Source: Chryseobacterium lathyri | GTDB taxonomy: Bacteria; Bacteroidota; Bacteroidia; Flavobacteriales; Weeksellaceae | Direction: 5' to 3' | Length of the DNA stretch: 64,000 nucleotides | Assembly (NCBI RefSeq): GCF_030812195.1 | Contig: NZ_JAUSSF010000001.1 | Location: 186,001-250,000, forward strand | Part shown: positions 62,420-64,000 of the stretch, piece by piece | Position numbering within the stretch: position 1 is the stretch's first letter | How the letters are laid out: the number at the start of each line of letters is the position of its first letter | Position numbers and translations under genes: made by a program | Notes under the pieces: model-generated | Told to the model about the DNA's origin: nothing | What the model saw: only the letters and a program-made list of their open reading frames with translations | Database searches by the model: none

Positions 62420-62450
62420 GGCAGTTCAAACCCGGACTGCCTTCTTATTT
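62420..62450 (+). terminator. Weak hairpin after PhnB-like gene
   Basis: GGCAGT (62420-62425) / ACTGCC (62436-62441), short stem, AT-rich tail. Confidence 0.45.
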
Positions 62451-62470
62451 TAACATTAAAAAATAGAACG

Positions 62471-62884
62471 ATGGACCCAATTAAAATAGATATCACCATT
62501 TTAACACCAGTAGAAAAAGTCTGGAATTATTTTAATGACCCCAAACATATCACGAAATGGAATTTTGCCGATGAATCCTGGCAGTGTCCCAGTTCCGAAA
62601 ATGATTTAAGAGTCGGGGGAAAATTTAAAACCAGAATGGAAGCAAAAGACAAAAGCTTCGGTTTTGAATTTGAGGGAGTTTATGATGAAGTGGTTACGAA
62701 TTCCTATATTAAATATCATATGGAAGACGGCCGGAAAGTTGAAGTTATTTTTGATAAGATAGACGAAGACACCACAAAAGTTACCGAAATTTTTGACCCT
62801 GAAAAACAAAATTCTGTGGAAATGCAGCGGGATGGCTGGTATGCTATTCTCAATAATTTTCACAAGTATGTTGAAAATCATTAA
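62471..62884 (+). CDS. SRPBCC/AHSA1-like protein
   Basis: 137 residues of the START/Bet v1-like fold: ITILTPVEKVWNYFNDPKHITKWNFADESW at the N-terminus, GGKFKTRMEAKDKSFGFEFEGVYDEV, then a long C-terminal helix (RDGWYAILNNFHKYVE). AHSA1-type members bind hydrophobic ligands or act as Hsp90 co-chaperone-like proteins; this one is small and its ligand is unknown. Member of the small-protein run. Confidence 0.88.
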   Translation: MDPIKIDITILTPVEKVWNYFNDPKHITKWNFADESWQCPSSENDLRVGGKFKTRMEAKDKSFGFEFEGVYDEVVTNSYIKYHMEDGRKVEVIFDKIDEDTTKVTEIFDPEKQNSVEMQRDGWYAILNNFHKYVENH

Positions 62885-62901
62885 AACACCCAATTTCAGT
62901 C

Positions 62902-63159
62902 ATGATAAATCTGGTCATAATGGCAAAATGTTTAAGCTCCATTTGTGCTGTTAATCATGTTGTTAGAAATAATAATTTCCTGTCTGGCATTATTGCAGTA
63001 CCGGCAAGAAGGGCTTTAGAAAGAGAAAAAATTGATTCTCTTGAAAAACTTTCGGATTATTCTGAAGAAGAGATCATGAACCTTCATGGCTTTGGAAGAA
63101 ATACCATGGAAAGACTGAAAAATCATATGGAAGAACATCAGGTTTCTTTCAAAAACTAA
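62902..63159 (+). CDS. HhH / RpoA-CTD-like small protein, N-terminus doubtful
   Basis: 85 codons. The last 55 residues (PARRALEREKIDSLEKLSDYSEEEIMNLHGFGRNTMERLKNHM) are a helix-hairpin-helix domain related to the RNA polymerase alpha C-terminal domain, whose homologues begin directly at that point. The first 30 residues (MINLVIMAKCLSSICAVNH...) do not look like part of it, and ATG 62920 is also in frame. Either the start is further in or the 5' part is a relic of a frameshift. DNA binding is inferred. Confidence 0.6.
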   Translation: MINLVIMAKCLSSICAVNHVVRNNNFLSGIIAVPARRALEREKIDSLEKLSDYSEEEIMNLHGFGRNTMERLKNHMEEHQVSFKN

Positions 63160-63251
63160 TTATTTATAGAATACCTGATACTTTATCATTGCACATATTT
63201 TTGTCAACATGATCAACAAAAATATATATTTTCACCCCTAAATTTAATATT

Positions 63252-64000
63252 ATGAATAACGATATTTTTCCATGTCTCTGGTTTGACGAAGAATCAAAAG
63301 AGGCTGCAGAATTTTATTGTGAGGTCTTTGACGGAAAGATCACCGCAGATACTCCCGTAGTGATGAACATTGATCTGTTCGGGCAGAAATTGATGCTGCT
63401 GAACGGAGGGCCTCATTTCAAGAAAAATCCTTCAGTTTCTTTTATGGTCATCTGTAAAACAGAAGATGAAGTCCAGCAGTATTGGGACAAACTTATGGAG
63501 GGCGGAATTGCTCTCATGGCTCTGGATTCCTATTCCTGGAGTCAGAAATACGGCTGGGTGCAAGACAAATACGGCGTTACCTGGCAGCTGTTTCTAGGAG
63601 ATAAACCGGAAGATCAGAAAATCATTCCTACGCTGATGTTTATCCATCAAAATAATGGAAAAGCAAAGGAAGCAATGGAATTTTATACCCAGACATTCCC
63701 GAATTCAAGCATTGGGAATATCCTGAAATATGGCGATGGAGGAGAAGGACATCCTATACCCGAACCGGCAGAAAATATACAGCATGCACATTTTACCATT
63801 AATGGTTACAGCTTTTTCTGTATGGATAATTCTTATGACCATCAGTTTGATTTTAATGAAGGAATTTCTATGGTGATCATGACAGATGACCAGGAACATA
63901 CCGATTATCTTTGGAATACCCTTATTTCAGATGGAGGAAGAGAAAGTATGTGCGGATGGCTGAAAGACAGATATGGATTCAGCTGGCAGATTGTTCCGAA
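63252..64000 (+). CDS. Double VOC PhnB-like protein (3' end outside window)
   Basis: Open from ATG 63252 to the end of the window with no stop (249 codons visible). Two PhnB-type VOC units in tandem: MNNDIFPCLWFDEESKEAAEFY through WQLFLGDK (first), then IIPTLMFIHQNNGKAKEAMEFY through WLKDRYGFSWQIVP (second). Such double-unit proteins are single-chain equivalents of VOC dimers. It extends the VOC run at the end of the window. Ligand unknown. Confidence 0.88.
   Translation, partial: MNNDIFPCLWFDEESKEAAEFYCEVFDGKITADTPVVMNIDLFGQKLMLLNGGPHFKKNPSVSFMVICKTEDEVQQYWDKLMEGGIALMALDSYSWSQKYGWVQDKYGVTWQLFLGDKPEDQKIIPTLMFIHQNNGKAKEAMEFYTQTFPNSSIGNILKYGDGGEGHPIPEPAENIQHAHFTINGYSFFCMDNSYDHQFDFNEGISMVIMTDDQEHTDYLWNTLISDGGRESMCGWLKDRYGFSWQIVP

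Overview
The window is chromosomal DNA of a Bacteroidota bacterium, most likely a Chryseobacterium or close relative (Weeksellaceae). Support: AT-rich DNA; TAnnTTTG-type -7 promoter boxes ahead of several genes; two proteins ending in type IX secretion (T9SS) sorting domains; a TonB-dependent receptor; a full-length class A beta-lactamase resembling the chromosomal enzymes of Chryseobacterium; monomeric isocitrate dehydrogenase; and short LKKL-type leader peptides common in that group. I saw no rRNA, tRNA, CRISPR array or prophage.

Layout. 1-5.4 kb: the 3' part of a BglX-like GH3 glucosidase, two tandem small secreted paralogues, a 46-residue double-glycine leader peptide, and purB. 5.4-11.9 kb: a WG-repeat secreted protein, purL, a barstar-like inhibitor with a TTG start, an SGNH hydrolase, a second leader peptide, and a DgkA-type lipid kinase. 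12.1-17.8 kb: dnaN, a UbiE/MenG-like methyltransferase, pheT, a META lipoprotein and a small acidic protein. 17.8-24.4 kb is almost all minus strand: a polytopic membrane protein, 3-hydroxybutyryl-CoA dehydrogenase, a small secreted protein, the beta-lactamase, a GH5 glycanase with a CBM6-like tail, and a Gfo/Idh/MocA oxidoreductase. 24.5-29.8 kb: pcm, a 2-hydroxyacid dehydrogenase, two small hydrophilic proteins, a DUF559 nuclease gene enclosed by near-perfect inverted repeats, and hutU.

29.9-32.5 kb is the most accessory-looking part: an AT-rich HNH-type protein, a 600-bp non-coding stretch with nested hairpins, and an orphan TonB-plug protein with a Cys-rich cytoplasmic head. 32.5-38 kb: a periplasmic Tpx, a GapN-like dehydrogenase, and two duplicated ECF sigma factor/membrane protein pairs. 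38-45 kb: an S41 peptidase lipoprotein, an NAPE-PLD-like hydrolase, a GNAT protein, a small secreted basic protein, and an AraC regulator followed by an aldo/keto reductase and a Tat-exported metallo-beta-lactamase-fold hydrolase. 45-55.6 kb: a TonB receptor, a large BNR/T9SS protein, a lipoprotein, icd, two cell-surface proteins and cytosolic Tpx. 55.7-64 kb: a lipoprotein, then a same-strand run of small proteins (five VOC genes, two DinB-like, an alpha/beta hydrolase, SRPBCC, an HhH fragment) with a DUF763 protein and a Crp/Fnr regulator.

Housekeeping genes (purB, purL, dnaN, pheT, icd, hutU, pcm) make up much of the window. The strongest candidate for something poorly described is the 541-bp unit at 27147-27687. 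Two hairpin-bearing inverted-repeat arms tightly enclose a DUF559 (Vsr-like) gene, and the right arm encodes that protein's C-terminus. Other points of interest are the two orphan double-glycine leader peptides, the paired sigma/membrane modules with a 14-bp palindrome upstream, and the GapN-like enzyme that lacks the usual catalytic Glu.
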